Positions 1 to 6,346 of a stretch of DNA of 10,201 nt are shown here, piece by piece. Source of the stretch: JAUVXJ01 sp034430275 (GTDB taxonomy: Bacteria; Chloroflexota; Anaerolineae; UBA7937; B3-Chlor); assembly GCA_034430275.1 (NCBI GenBank), contig DAOUEW010000265.1, forward strand, positions 1 through 10,201, in the 5' to 3' direction. Under the pieces are notes generated by a model that made no database searches, was not told the DNA's origin, and worked only from the letters and a program-made list of their open reading frames with translations. Numbering within the stretch: the stretch's first letter is position 1; each line of letters starts with the position of its first letter. The position numbers and the translations under genes are program-made.

Positions 1-62
1 CCCAAAGTGCTCAGCACCAGAACAGAGATGACCAACGTGAGTGAGACGGTCTTGCCGTTAAT
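1..62 (-). CDS. Start of a secreted protein, partial, apparent ATT start
   Basis: Reading leftwards from 62, the frame is open to the window edge and encodes INGKTVSLTLVISVLVLSTL, which looks like a signal peptide: a lysine near the N-terminus and then a continuous hydrophobic stretch. A strong Shine-Dalgarno sequence, GAGGAGG, lies at 71-77 and is spaced 8 nt from the ATT at 60-62. The frame is closed just upstream by a TGA at 66-68, so the only candidate starts are ACG (63-65), ATT (60-62) or an internal TTG with no ribosome site. ATT is rare but known as an initiator (infC is the classic case). One base change would make it ATG. The gene would begin 18 nt after the TGA that ends the preceding lipoprotein frame, as expected in an operon. 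Nothing can be said about the mature protein. Confidence 0.35.
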   Translation of the reverse strand, partial: MNGKTVSLTLVISVLVLSTL

Positions 63-80
63 CGTTCAGTCCTCCTCGTC

Positions 81-212
81 TCAGTAGTTTCTCCTGAAGT
101 CTATGATCACCCGCTGGCGACCGGTCCCGTCCGGGCGGCAATCATGAGTGTCCGTTGTGAAACGGACCGCTTGAGAGAGAGCTCTCCCTTGCTCGTCCAC
201 TACGGCCACCCA
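81..212 (-). pseudogene. Orphaned 3' end of the lipoprotein gene, beyond an in-frame TAG
   Basis: Directly after the TAG at 213-215 the same frame runs for 43 more sense codons to a TGA at 81-83. It begins WVAVVDEQGRALSQ and ends GRQRVIIDFRRNY. This matches the family C-terminus of the neighbouring paralogues: a cysteine (THDC here, FISC and MVDC in the two nearest copies), then a G-Q/R-rich turn and an I-I/V-x-F strand a few residues from the end. Adding these codons gives a 238-codon gene, in line with the siblings (230, 236 and 232 residues). The segment is therefore the lost end of the gene to its right and not an independent gene. It is translated only if the TAG is read through or is a sequence error. 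Confidence 0.75.
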
Positions 213-797
213 CTAGTTGCCGGCTCGTGGTGCCTCGTCACCTAGAATGCCGGCGTAGTATCCAGCCCCCTTCTTCGGGTCCTGTCCGGTTCGCAGCGGG
301 GCGCACCAGTACTCCCCCTCCACGCAAACCTTGAGCAGGACTCCGGCCAACTGCTTGGAGGGCTCCACGTCCCAGACTGTCCCCTCCAGCGAGGTCATGG
401 CGCAGTCAGGCCAGTACTCCACCGAAGAAGTCAAGGAGTACTGGTAGGAGACGGTGGGCGTCGCCGTAGGTGGGCGTGGGGTGGGAGTGGCTGGCCGCCG
501 GGTGGGTGTAGCAGTGGCCGGACGCCTGGTGGGCGTCGGCGGCACCGGGGTCTGCGTGGGAGTGTGCGTTGCCGCCACGGTGGGTGTGTCAGTGGGCACC
601 TCCGTGGGCGTTGGCGTGGGACTGTCCTCTGGTGTCGGCGTTGCAGTGTCAGTAGGGACCTGCGAGGGCTTGGGGGTCTTGGTCGGCGTGGGTGTCACCG
701 AGGGAGAGGGGGCTATGAGAGACGCCAGTGGGCACGTGCAGCTCATGGTGATCATCGTTGCCAACGTCGCGGCCAGAATGGCGAATCTGTGCGCCAT
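213..797 (-). CDS. Thr/Pro-linker surface lipoprotein, truncated by premature TAG
   Basis: Predicted membrane-anchored extracellular protein of unknown function, 194 residues as read. I chose the ATG at 797 (MAHRFAIL) because it starts a typical lipoprotein signal peptide. GAGGG lies about 8 nt upstream, and the longer frame from 860 puts charged, non-signal residues in front. The lipobox is weak (T-M-S-Cys20) and is followed by TCPLASL, shared with the next paralogue. Residues 30-117 are a Thr/Pro linker containing TPTKTPKP and two TRRPAT modules. The C-terminal domain starts near residue 118 and has cysteines at 132, 158 and 165. The stop at 213-215 interrupts this domain after RAGN, where family members should continue into a further strand and a conserved cysteine. 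Truncation removes the last 43-44 residues, so folding of the domain is doubtful. It is the most distal of the four complete copies from the promoter. Confidence 0.75.
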   Translation of the reverse strand: MAHRFAILAATLATMITMSCTCPLASLIAPSPSVTPTPTKTPKPSQVPTDTATPTPEDSPTPTPTEVPTDTPTVAATHTPTQTPVPPTPTRRPATATPTRRPATPTPRPPTATPTVSYQYSLTSSVEYWPDCAMTSLEGTVWDVEPSKQLAGVLLKVCVEGEYWCAPLRTGQDPKKGAGYYAGILGDEAPRAGN

Positions 798-913
798 GGA
801 GCATCCCTCGGTCCGCCCACCTCTACGACTGTCAATGAGCTCGTTTACTGGATGAATCAATGGCTCTGGCTCACCGCTTGTCCGATTGAATCGCCGGTGG
901 ATTCCATTTCTCT

Positions 914-1606
914 CTACCGGGCGGAAGCGAAGATGATGTTGGTGAATTGACCGGCTTGGCTACAGTCGACCATTTCGACCGGCAACTCTTGGGAGAGAGG
1001 GACAGGATTGGAGCTGCTTTCTACGATGTCCAGGAAAAACGACTGGTATGCCCGATTCTGATCTGGAGAGAGTGGTGAGAATCCCCATTTTCCCGACGAG
1101 TGCCCCCCGGCCAGGCCACTCAATTCGTACTCCACGTTGTCCCACCAACGCAAGCGAACGGTAATCCCGTCCATGGGGACTCCGGCTGAGTTCCTGATCT
1201 CGCCTTCGAGATAGATCGATCCACAGTTGGCCTCCGTCTCCATGCTACCTTCCAGGTACGTGAAATCCCACCTTGGCGCGGGAGTCGGGCTGGGGCGGGC
1301 CTGGGTCGGGGTGGGGGCTGGCGGTAGCGCCGTAGCTGTCGGCGGGACCGGGGTCCAGGTTGGGGTGTCCATGGGAGCGGCTGTCGGTGCCTCGGTAGGC
1401 GTGAAGGTGACCGTCGAGGTAGGTGTTGCTGGCGGCACCGGGGTCTGGGTGGGGATAGGACTGGATGATGGCTTGGGCGTCTTGGTTGGCGTCGAAGTGG
1501 CGTTGGCTGGTGGAGCCGTGAGGAATGCCAGTGGGCAGGTGCAACCCACAGCTATCAGGGATGCCACGACTCCCATCGTCAGCCCTGCTGTTCTCTTGCT
1601 CGTCAA
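914..1606 (-). CDS. Thr/Pro-linker surface lipoprotein, paralogue 2 (TTG start)
   Basis: Predicted secreted, lipid-anchored protein of 230 residues, function unknown. The frame is open to 1681, but the TTG at 1606 is the likely start. It follows an AGGGAGAGG ribosome site with about 10 nt spacing, and the resulting N-terminus MTSKRTAGLTMGV parallels the next paralogue's MTNTRIGLTGV. The hydrophobic segment ends in a lipobox, A-V-G-Cys22, followed by TCPLAFL. Residues 32-112 are a Thr/Pro linker with the family's TPTKTPKP motif. Residues 113-230 form the C-terminal domain, with the elements NCGS (Cys128), GEIR, VRLR, KWGF.PL, DIVES.SNPVP and VDC (Cys215), ending GQF.NI.F..AR. It is clearly the closest relative of the neighbour at 1690-2400, indicating a recent duplication. 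The two conserved cysteines may form a disulphide outside the cell (inference). The gap to the upstream gene is only 83 nt. Confidence 0.85.
   Translation of the reverse strand: MTSKRTAGLTMGVVASLIAVGCTCPLAFLTAPPANATSTPTKTPKPSSSPIPTQTPVPPATPTSTVTFTPTEAPTAAPMDTPTWTPVPPTATALPPAPTPTQARPSPTPAPRWDFTYLEGSMETEANCGSIYLEGEIRNSAGVPMDGITVRLRWWDNVEYELSGLAGGHSSGKWGFSPLSPDQNRAYQSFFLDIVESSSNPVPLSQELPVEMVDCSQAGQFTNIIFASAR
1280..1317 (+). other. G-quadruplex motif in the linker of lipoprotein paralogue 2
   Basis: Seven runs of three to five guanines lie within 38 bases on the plus strand (1280-1282, 1287-1289, 1292-1295, 1297-1299, 1303-1305, 1308-1311 and 1313-1317), with gaps of only one to four bases. This satisfies the usual G3+N1-7 rule several times over. 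The plus strand is the template strand of the lipoprotein gene, so the mRNA here is C-rich. The motif comes from proline codons (CCC) at the end of the Thr/Pro linker. Folding in the cell is not shown by sequence. Confidence 0.5.
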
Positions 1607-1643
1607 GGATGGAATACCTCTCCCTCGCAGGCTGGCAACCTCC

Positions 1644-1666
1644 GGCCAGACGTCGCGTACCTGGCC
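1644..1666 (-). other. Hairpin between lipoprotein genes, upstream of the TTG start
   Basis: GGCCAG at 1644-1649 pairs perfectly with CTGGCC at 1661-1666, and the enclosed bases can add an inner ACG/CGT stem around a 3-nt loop with a 2-nt bulge. It lies in the 83-nt gap between two lipoprotein genes. There is no U-run after it, so it is more likely an mRNA processing or stability element, or chance, than a terminator. Confidence 0.3.
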
Positions 1667-1689
1667 TCCGGCATCGCCCACTGTGACTG

Positions 1690-2400
1690 CTATCTAGCCC
1701 ACTCGAAGACGATGTTCTCGAACTGCCCACCTATGTCACAACTGATGAAGTCTATTCTCACCGTGTCCGACTGCGGCACGGGATTGGATTCGCTCTCCAC
1801 GATGTCGATCAGGAAAGTGAATGGTGCATGATACATGTTGGGAGCGAGCGGTGCGAAACCCCAGTGACCGGCGCTTTCCCCCACGCCGCTCGTCTTGAAG
1901 GTCACCCTGTCGGCAAACCTGAGACGGACGATCCTGCCATCGACAGGTTCGCCTCCCATACCTCTTATCTCGCCTTTGAAGTAAACGGATCCGCAGTTGG
2001 GGTAGGCGCGCAGGCTGCTCGGCACGAATCTGAAGTCATAAGTAGGTACCGGGGTGGGTGCCGGGCGCCTCGGCGTCGGAGTGGCGGCACGGCGGGTGGG
2101 CGTGGGCGTCACTGGTCGCCGTGTCGGCGTGGGCGTCACCGGCGTCGCCGTTGGGGTATCGGTGACCTCTGGTGTCGGTGTGATGGTTGGCGTGTCGGTG
2201 TGAGTGGGAGTGGGCGTGTACACTGGCGTGGCTGTGTGCGTCGACGTCGGCGTGAAAGTTGGCTTGGGGGTCCTGGTGGGCGTGGGCGTCTCCGTTGGGG
2301 GCGCGATGAACGACGTAAGGGAGCAACCCAGGACGGTGACCATGGCCACGGCGATGGCGATCAAGGCTACACCGGTTAGTCCGATTCTCGTGTTGGTCAT
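1690..2400 (-). CDS. Thr/Pro-linker surface lipoprotein, paralogue 3
   Basis: Predicted lipid-anchored extracellular protein of 236 residues; no known function is recognised. The ATG at 2400 follows GGGGTAGAGA. The signal peptide (residues 1-25) ends in a good lipobox, V-L-G-Cys26. Residues 34-120 are a Thr/Pro linker with TPTRTPKP near its start and two TPTRR modules at its end, the latter shared with the copy at 213-797. The C-terminal domain (about 121-236) has NCGS (Cys136), GEIR, VRLR, GHWGFAPL, DIVESESNPVP and a second conserved cysteine, Cys221, then GQFENIVFEWAR. This resembles a compact extracellular beta-sandwich (inference from alternating hydrophobic pattern and G-x-P turns). The linker probably spans the cell wall or glycan layer and is a plausible O-glycosylation target. 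It lies 161 nt downstream of the first copy and 83 nt before the next. Confidence 0.9.
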   Translation of the reverse strand: MTNTRIGLTGVALIAIAVAMVTVLGCSLTSFIAPPTETPTPTRTPKPTFTPTSTHTATPVYTPTPTHTDTPTITPTPEVTDTPTATPVTPTPTRRPVTPTPTRRAATPTPRRPAPTPVPTYDFRFVPSSLRAYPNCGSVYFKGEIRGMGGEPVDGRIVRLRFADRVTFKTSGVGESAGHWGFAPLAPNMYHAPFTFLIDIVESESNPVPQSDTVRIDFISCDIGGQFENIVFEWAR

Positions 2401-2561
2401 TCTCTACCCCGTTGATCTTCTTACTTGCGCCAGAGATACCGTGTGGCATGTCCCCGATAAGTGAAAGCGGGAGATAGAACACCCCCCGCCTTTGGAAAGA
2501 ATCCGTCTCGCAAGGGCCAAGTGGTTTCCTCGTGGGCAGCCTGGTGTTTGCCCCGGGCCAG

Positions 2562-3260
2562 CTACTTATGCCGGAAGATTATGCCGGTGTGCTGGCCTTT
2601 CGCTGGGGCCATGCCCAGCGTATACGTTTGCGAAATGTCTGTGGGATCTCCTTGGCTTCTGACCACAGTCAGTGTGTAGTCGCCGAACGTCTGGCCATCC
2701 GGTGACCCGAACTTGAACTGTCCCGGCTGGAGCATCTTCTGTTCGTCGCCCACGGCGCAGTATTTCACGCCGTGCACCGGGGAGTCCAGCTTGATCGTGA
2801 CCTGATAGCGATTGACAGGGTTCCCTTCCGCGTCGAGGACGTTGCCGCTGATCTCCGGGATGCAGTATCCCGGGTGACAGAAATCCTTGTTCGGAAGTTG
2901 GACCATTTCGTACTCATAGACAGGTGCTGGTGTCTTCGTTGGCGCAGGCGGCTTGGGAATGGGCGTCGGTGCCGGTGGGCGCGGCGTGGAAGTGCTGGTG
3001 GGAGGCCCGACAGTGGGTGTCGGCGACTCCGGCGGCGGTGGCACGGCCGTTGGCTCCTTAGGCATCGGTGTGGCCGTAGGCTCTGGTGTATCTGTTGCCG
3101 TGGCGACTACGATGGGCGTCGCTGTGTAGGTCGGAACGAAGGTCTTGGTGGGTGTAGGCGTGGCAGCAGCCTGCTGACCGAACAGCCCGCTAATCGAACA
3201 TCCAAGTAGCATTGCGGCCAGCATCGGCCAGATCAAGAATGCCATACGTCTACTACTCAT
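2562..3260 (-). CDS. Thr/Pro-linker surface lipoprotein, paralogue 4 (promoter-proximal)
   Basis: Predicted lipid-anchored extracellular protein of 232 residues, function unknown. The ATG at 3260 (MSSRR) gives a charged N-terminus before the hydrophobic core. The lipobox is L-L-G-Cys21. A GGGAAGGGAGAG ribosome site precedes the start. Residues 34-114 form the Thr/Pro linker, beginning TPTPTKTFVPT and ending in proline/lysine-rich PKPPAPTKTPAP. The C-terminal domain (115-232) is the most diverged of the four. It has a CHPGYC pair (Cys128, Cys133), Cys168, a G-N-V-L-D-A-E-G-N-P turn typical of extracellular beta-sandwich domains, and the shared ending GQ..GIIF. The conserved C-terminal cysteine of the other copies is missing, so disulphide pairing must differ. 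The gene directly follows the promoter at 3292-3320 and is first in the tandem set. Confidence 0.9.
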   Translation of the reverse strand: MSSRRMAFLIWPMLAAMLLGCSISGLFGQQAAATPTPTKTFVPTYTATPIVVATATDTPEPTATPMPKEPTAVPPPPESPTPTVGPPTSTSTPRPPAPTPIPKPPAPTKTPAPVYEYEMVQLPNKDFCHPGYCIPEISGNVLDAEGNPVNRYQVTIKLDSPVHGVKYCAVGDEQKMLQPGQFKFGSPDGQTFGDYTLTVVRSQGDPTDISQTYTLGMAPAKGQHTGIIFRHK

Positions 3261-3291
3261 AACAGTTCTCTCCCTTCCCTAATCGCGCTCT

Positions 3292-3320
3292 ATTATAGCA
3301 GGTTCCGCGCAGAATGCAAA
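3292..3320 (-). promoter_or_regulatory. Sigma-70-type promoter for the lipoprotein gene set
   Basis: On the minus strand, TTTGCA (3315-3320) is followed by a 17-nt spacer and a perfect TATAAT (3292-3297), preceded by TG as an extended -10. Transcription would begin near 3285, giving a leader of about 25 nt that contains the ribosome site. No equally good promoter was found between the four lipoprotein genes, so it may serve them all, although the 161-nt and 116-nt gaps leave room for others. Confidence 0.7.
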
Positions 3321-3332
3321 TCCGTGACGGGA

Positions 3333-3354
3333 GCGGATGCACAGTCCGATCCGC
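3333..3354. promoter_or_regulatory. Dyad symmetry upstream of the lipoprotein promoter, possible operator
   Basis: GCGGAT (3333-3338) and ATCCGC (3349-3354) form a perfect 6-bp inverted repeat with a 10-bp spacer. The dyad ends 13 bp from the -35 element of the leftward promoter, about 48-69 bp before the predicted start of transcription, a position typical of activator sites. It lies in the 283-bp divergent region shared with the plus-strand gene. The rest of that region (about 3355-3507) shows nothing else I can support. A 6-bp dyad can occur by chance. Confidence 0.25.
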
Positions 3355-3507
3355 CAATCTGACGTATGCGCAACGGGTACGGGATCAAGGGGCCCGTGTC
3401 CTGGTGGGTTGACCTCGGCCCGGTTTTCCGAGGATCTTGCAGAGCTTGAGGCCTCGTCCGTTGGGTTGTGACCTGTGCCGAGTGAAGTGAAGCGGGAGTA
3501 GCACCAT

Positions 3508-3536
3508 TTGAAAACGGTCCTCCCCTGATCTATAGT
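3508..3536 (+). promoter_or_regulatory. Promoter giving a predicted leaderless mRNA
   Basis: TTGAAA (3508-3513), a 17-nt spacer and TATAGT (3531-3536) make a good sigma-70-type promoter. Only 7 nt separate the -10 element from the ATG at 3544, so transcription should begin at or one base before the start codon. No Shine-Dalgarno sequence lies before this ATG, which fits leaderless translation. Confidence 0.65.
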
Positions 3537-3543
3537 CAGCGGC

Positions 3544-5976
3544 ATGAGGGCTCTGTACGCGGCGCTCTTTCTGCTTTCGGCAGCCACTATCGTCTTCGAG
3601 ATAGCATTGACCCGCGTCTTCTCTGTGGCTCAATGGTATCACTTCGCCTTCATGACCGTGAGCCTGGCGCTGCTGGGTTTTGGGGCTAGCGGCTCGTTTC
3701 TGGCCTTGTTTCCTCGCGTGGTGAAGCGGGATCTGAGCACGCTGCTGTCCAATCTCTGTCTGCTCTGCGCGTTGAGCATTGTGGGTGGATACCTGGTCAG
3801 CAATCACGTGCCCTTCGACTCCTACCAGATCGTTTACGACCGGCGACAGCTTCTCTATCTGGCTGTGTACTACCTGTCCCTGTCCGTACCTTTCTTTTTC
3901 AGCGGCCTGGCCGTGGCCGTCCTGTTGTCCGCGGCACCTGAGCGCGCGGGGACGGCCTATTTCGCCAATCTGATGGGGTCGGGGATCGGTTGCCCTACAG
4001 CGCTGGTTTTGCTGGCCCTGGCCGGTGGGGAAGCGACGGTGATCCTGGCGTCGCTGCTGGGCGTTCTCGCCTCGCTGGTTCTTGCCTGCCGTCGATCGAG
4101 GACACGGTTCGCTCTCGGTCTGGTCTTCACTGTCCTCTTGGTCTGGGGTGCCTTGCGGCTGCCCTCTTTCTTCGAGATCGCGATGTCACCCTACAAGGCT
4201 CTCAGCAACGCATTGCGCTACCCGGGCGCAGAGATCGTCTATCGCGGACGGACCGCCTTTGCCCGCGTCGACGTGGTGGAGAGTGAAGGGATACGGTCAG
4301 CCCCGGGATTGAGCTATGTCCATGTGGCTGGGCTCCCCGAGCAGAAAGGTCTCTTCACCGATGGAGAGGACCTGAGCCCTCTGACGAAGGCGTCGTCAGG
4401 CGCGGATCTGTCGTTTCTGGAGTCTCTGCTCGTCGCTCTTCCCTACAGGTTGGCTTCTCAACCCCGGGTGCTGATTCTCGAGCCAGGCGCGGGTCTGGAC
4501 GTGCTGGTGGCCGTCCACCACCATGCTTCTGAGATCGTCGCCGTGGACAGCAACCCCTTGGTGCTCGAGATCGTGAAGGATGAGTACGACGAGTACGTGG
4601 GAGGGCTCTATGGGCATGAAGAGGTCGTGCTCGTCGGACAAGACGGGCGCAGCTATCTCCGCCGGAGCCAGGAGGAGTTCGACATCATACAGGTATCCCT
4701 GGCTGAGGGCTACAGACCCGTCGGCTCGGGGGCGTACAGTCTATCCGAGAACTATCTCCACACGACGGAGGCCTTCGTAGAGTATCTGAACCATCTCACG
4801 CCGGAGGGGACGCTGGTCGTGCATCGCTGGCTTCAAACGCCCCCCAGCGAGAATGTGAGGGTGCTCTCCCTGGCTCTGTCGGCGCTGGAAAGACTGGGGG
4901 TAGAGAACCCAGGGCGGCACGTGATCGCCCTGAGGAGTCTGTACACGGCCATTCTCCTGGTCAGCAGGGAGGGCTTCACCCCGGAACAGATCGATGCTGT
5001 GAGAGGGTTCTCGGAGGAGAAGCGTTTCGATCTGATCTACCACGCCGGCATCACTCCTGAAGAGGTGAACCGGTATAGTATTCTGGAAGAGCCATACTAC
5101 AACGAGGCGTACTCAGAGTTGCTGGGCGCTGCGGATCGAGAGGCGTTCTACGCGGCCTACGCCTTCGACGTTGCTGCGCCATCGGACGATCGGCCCTTCT
5201 TCTTCCACTTCTTTCGCTGGAGTCAGACCCCGGAGATTCTCTCTAGCTTGGGCAAGACCTGGCAGCCCTTCGGTGGCAGCGGGTACCTGGTGTTGATGGC
5301 TCTCCTGCTGTTGACCCTGTTCGCTTCTGCAATCCTGATCATGCTGCCCCTGATCTTCGTCAAGAGTGGGGGAGAGAGAAGACACAGCAGGCGCCTCTTC
5401 CTCTATTTCCTGTTGCTGGGCCTGGGTTATCTCTTCGTGGAGATACCGCTGATCCAGCGGTTCATTCTGTTTCTGGGCCATCCTGTCTACGCCTTCGCCA
5501 CCGTCTTGTTCAGTCTTCTCGTGTTCTCGGGCGCAGGCAGCCTGCTCTCGCCCAGATTGCCGCTGCTCAAGACCATGCTGCTCCTTGTCGGCCTCCTGGC
5601 GTGTTACCCGATACTCCTACCGCACCTTCTCCAGTGGCTGCTAGGCTTGCCGTTCGCCTGTCGCCTGGCTGCTGCGGTGATGATGCTGGCACCCTTGGGG
5701 TTTGTGATGGGGGTACCATTCCCGTCCGGCATCAGGCTGACGGGCAGGCTGGCGCCAGGTCTGGTGCCTTGGGCCTGGGGCGTGAACGGGTGTGCCTCGG
5801 TCCTGAGCTCGATACTGGCGGTGATGCTAGCCATCTCCCAGGGGTTCTCTCTGGTGCTTTTCGCCGGTGGGGCGGCGTACGCGCTGGCGCTGATCGCTGT
5901 CTACACGCTGGCTGCCCAGCAGTCCACGGGTGGCGTGGAGGCCATCACCACCCACGGCCGGACAGGGGGCACCTAG
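3544..5976 (+). CDS. Membrane-embedded spermidine-synthase-like protein
   Basis: 810 residues in three parts. Residues about 1-205 hold roughly seven hydrophobic helices, beginning with the ATIVFEIALTRVFSV pattern typical of membrane-fused spermidine synthases. Residues about 220-560 are a soluble domain with a Rossmann methyltransferase/aminopropyltransferase core: nucleotide-binding loop EPGAGLD (313-319), the acid after strand 2 in VDSNP (Asp335), QDGR (366-369), FDII (379-382) and YSLSENYLHTTEAF from 398. Residues about 577-800 are again membrane helices, with GVPFPSG (723-729) and PWAWGVNG (742-749) typical of this fused family. In true spermidine synthases the FDII strand leads into an acidic DxxDP catalytic segment. 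Here it reads QVSLAEG, so polyamine synthesis is doubtful and another SAM-type substrate is possible. No speD or other polyamine gene is adjacent. The gene stands alone on the plus strand, divergent from the lipoproteins. Confidence 0.88.
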   Translation: MRALYAALFLLSAATIVFEIALTRVFSVAQWYHFAFMTVSLALLGFGASGSFLALFPRVVKRDLSTLLSNLCLLCALSIVGGYLVSNHVPFDSYQIVYDRRQLLYLAVYYLSLSVPFFFSGLAVAVLLSAAPERAGTAYFANLMGSGIGCPTALVLLALAGGEATVILASLLGVLASLVLACRRSRTRFALGLVFTVLLVWGALRLPSFFEIAMSPYKALSNALRYPGAEIVYRGRTAFARVDVVESEGIRSAPGLSYVHVAGLPEQKGLFTDGEDLSPLTKASSGADLSFLESLLVALPYRLASQPRVLILEPGAGLDVLVAVHHHASEIVAVDSNPLVLEIVKDEYDEYVGGLYGHEEVVLVGQDGRSYLRRSQEEFDIIQVSLAEGYRPVGSGAYSLSENYLHTTEAFVEYLNHLTPEGTLVVHRWLQTPPSENVRVLSLALSALERLGVENPGRHVIALRSLYTAILLVSREGFTPEQIDAVRGFSEEKRFDLIYHAGITPEEVNRYSILEEPYYNEAYSELLGAADREAFYAAYAFDVAAPSDDRPFFFHFFRWSQTPEILSSLGKTWQPFGGSGYLVLMALLLLTLFASAILIMLPLIFVKSGGERRHSRRLFLYFLLLGLGYLFVEIPLIQRFILFLGHPVYAFATVLFSLLVFSGAGSLLSPRLPLLKTMLLLVGLLACYPILLPHLLQWLLGLPFACRLAAAVMMLAPLGFVMGVPFPSGIRLTGRLAPGLVPWAWGVNGCASVLSSILAVMLAISQGFSLVLFAGGAAYALALIAVYTLAAQQSTGGVEAITTHGRTGGT

Positions 5977-6009
5977 GCTCCATCCCGCCTGCGTGTGACA
6001 GGATGGAGC
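5977..6009. terminator. Inverted repeat between convergent genes, possible bidirectional terminator
   Basis: GCTCCATCC (5977-5985) and GGATGGAGC (6001-6009) form a perfect 9-bp stem with a 15-nt loop, starting at the base after the stop codon of the plus-strand gene and ending 31 nt before the stop of the minus-strand GYD gene. The position suits a shared terminator, but no U-run follows on either strand, so intrinsic termination is uncertain. Confidence 0.5.
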
Positions 6010-6040
6010 GGGAGGGGAGAGTTCCCTGGCTCGTTAGCGT

Positions 6041-6325
6041 CTATCTGAAGGTGGCGATGAACTCGTCGATGGGGATCGCCGGCATGGTCTGGAGCCGCAC
6101 ACTGCCCCGTGAGGACAGCTCCGCCGAGACGCGGGCGATGGTCTGGTTGTCGGGGGCCTCGACGATGTTCACGAAATCGCACTGGCCCAGTGTCGCGTAC
6201 TGCGACATCACCTTGACGCCCAGGGCCTCGATCTCCTGATTGACCTCCTTGATGCGGTCTGGGTTCTCCTTGATGGTCTTGGCCCCTTCGTCCGTCAGCG
6301 TGCTCAACATGATGAAGGTAGGCAT
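6041..6325 (-). CDS. GYD-domain protein
   Basis: A small soluble protein of 94 residues that matches the GYD family (Pfam PF08734), whose biochemical role is not established. The whole protein is the domain: a first strand PTFIMLSTLTDEG, a helix with KENPDRIKEVNQEIEALG, then KVMSQYATLGQCDFVNIVEAPD, a second helix TIARVSAELSSRG and a final strand SVRLQTMPAIPIDEF. This is the ferredoxin-like alpha/beta pattern of small dimeric barrels. The ATG at 6325 has an excellent AAAGGAG ribosome site 7 nt upstream, the best in the window, suggesting high translation. It lies 49 nt after the cysteine-rich membrane protein gene on the same strand, so co-transcription with the HD gene is likely but not certain. 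No signal peptide, so cytoplasmic. Length is normal for the family. Confidence 0.9.
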   Translation of the reverse strand: MPTFIMLSTLTDEGAKTIKENPDRIKEVNQEIEALGVKVMSQYATLGQCDFVNIVEAPDNQTIARVSAELSSRGSVRLQTMPAIPIDEFIATFR

Positions 6326-6346
6326 CTCGTTTCTCCTTTCGATAGG

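Noticed and set aside
213..215. TAG reassigned as a sense codon genome-wide
   Set aside because: At least six other genes in the window end naturally at TAG (1690, 914, 2562, 5974, 6041 and 8881), so TAG is an ordinary stop here.
447..710. Tandem repeat DNA that might be a CRISPR or satellite array
   Set aside because: The GTGGGCGT-like repetition is irregular, in phase with the Thr/Pro codons, and lacks uniform repeats and spacers. The same holds for 1271-1513, 2041-2301 and 2919-3161.
454..855. Plus-strand frame rich in Gly/Val across a lipoprotein linker
   Set aside because: It is the antisense of the Thr/Pro codons (ACN/CCN read backwards); low complexity, no ribosome site and no domain. 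The same applies to plus-strand frames at 1227-1697, 1828-2379 and 2772-3209.
798..860. N-terminal extension of the truncated lipoprotein to 860
   Set aside because: It would place about 20 polar and charged residues before a normal signal peptide, and the ATG at 797 has its own ribosome site. The similar extensions of paralogue 2 (1607-1681) and of the WecA/TagO-type gene (8626-8769) were rejected likewise.
3279..3587. Minus-strand frame of 102 codons across the divergent promoter region
   Set aside because: It overlaps both promoters and the start of the plus-strand gene, has no ribosome site, and its sequence shows no domain or secretion signal.
5601..6239. Plus-strand frame of 212 codons at the end of the spermidine-synthase-like gene
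   Set aside because: It is an alternate frame of the membrane domain that then runs antisense through the GYD gene; both overlapping genes have clear family matches.
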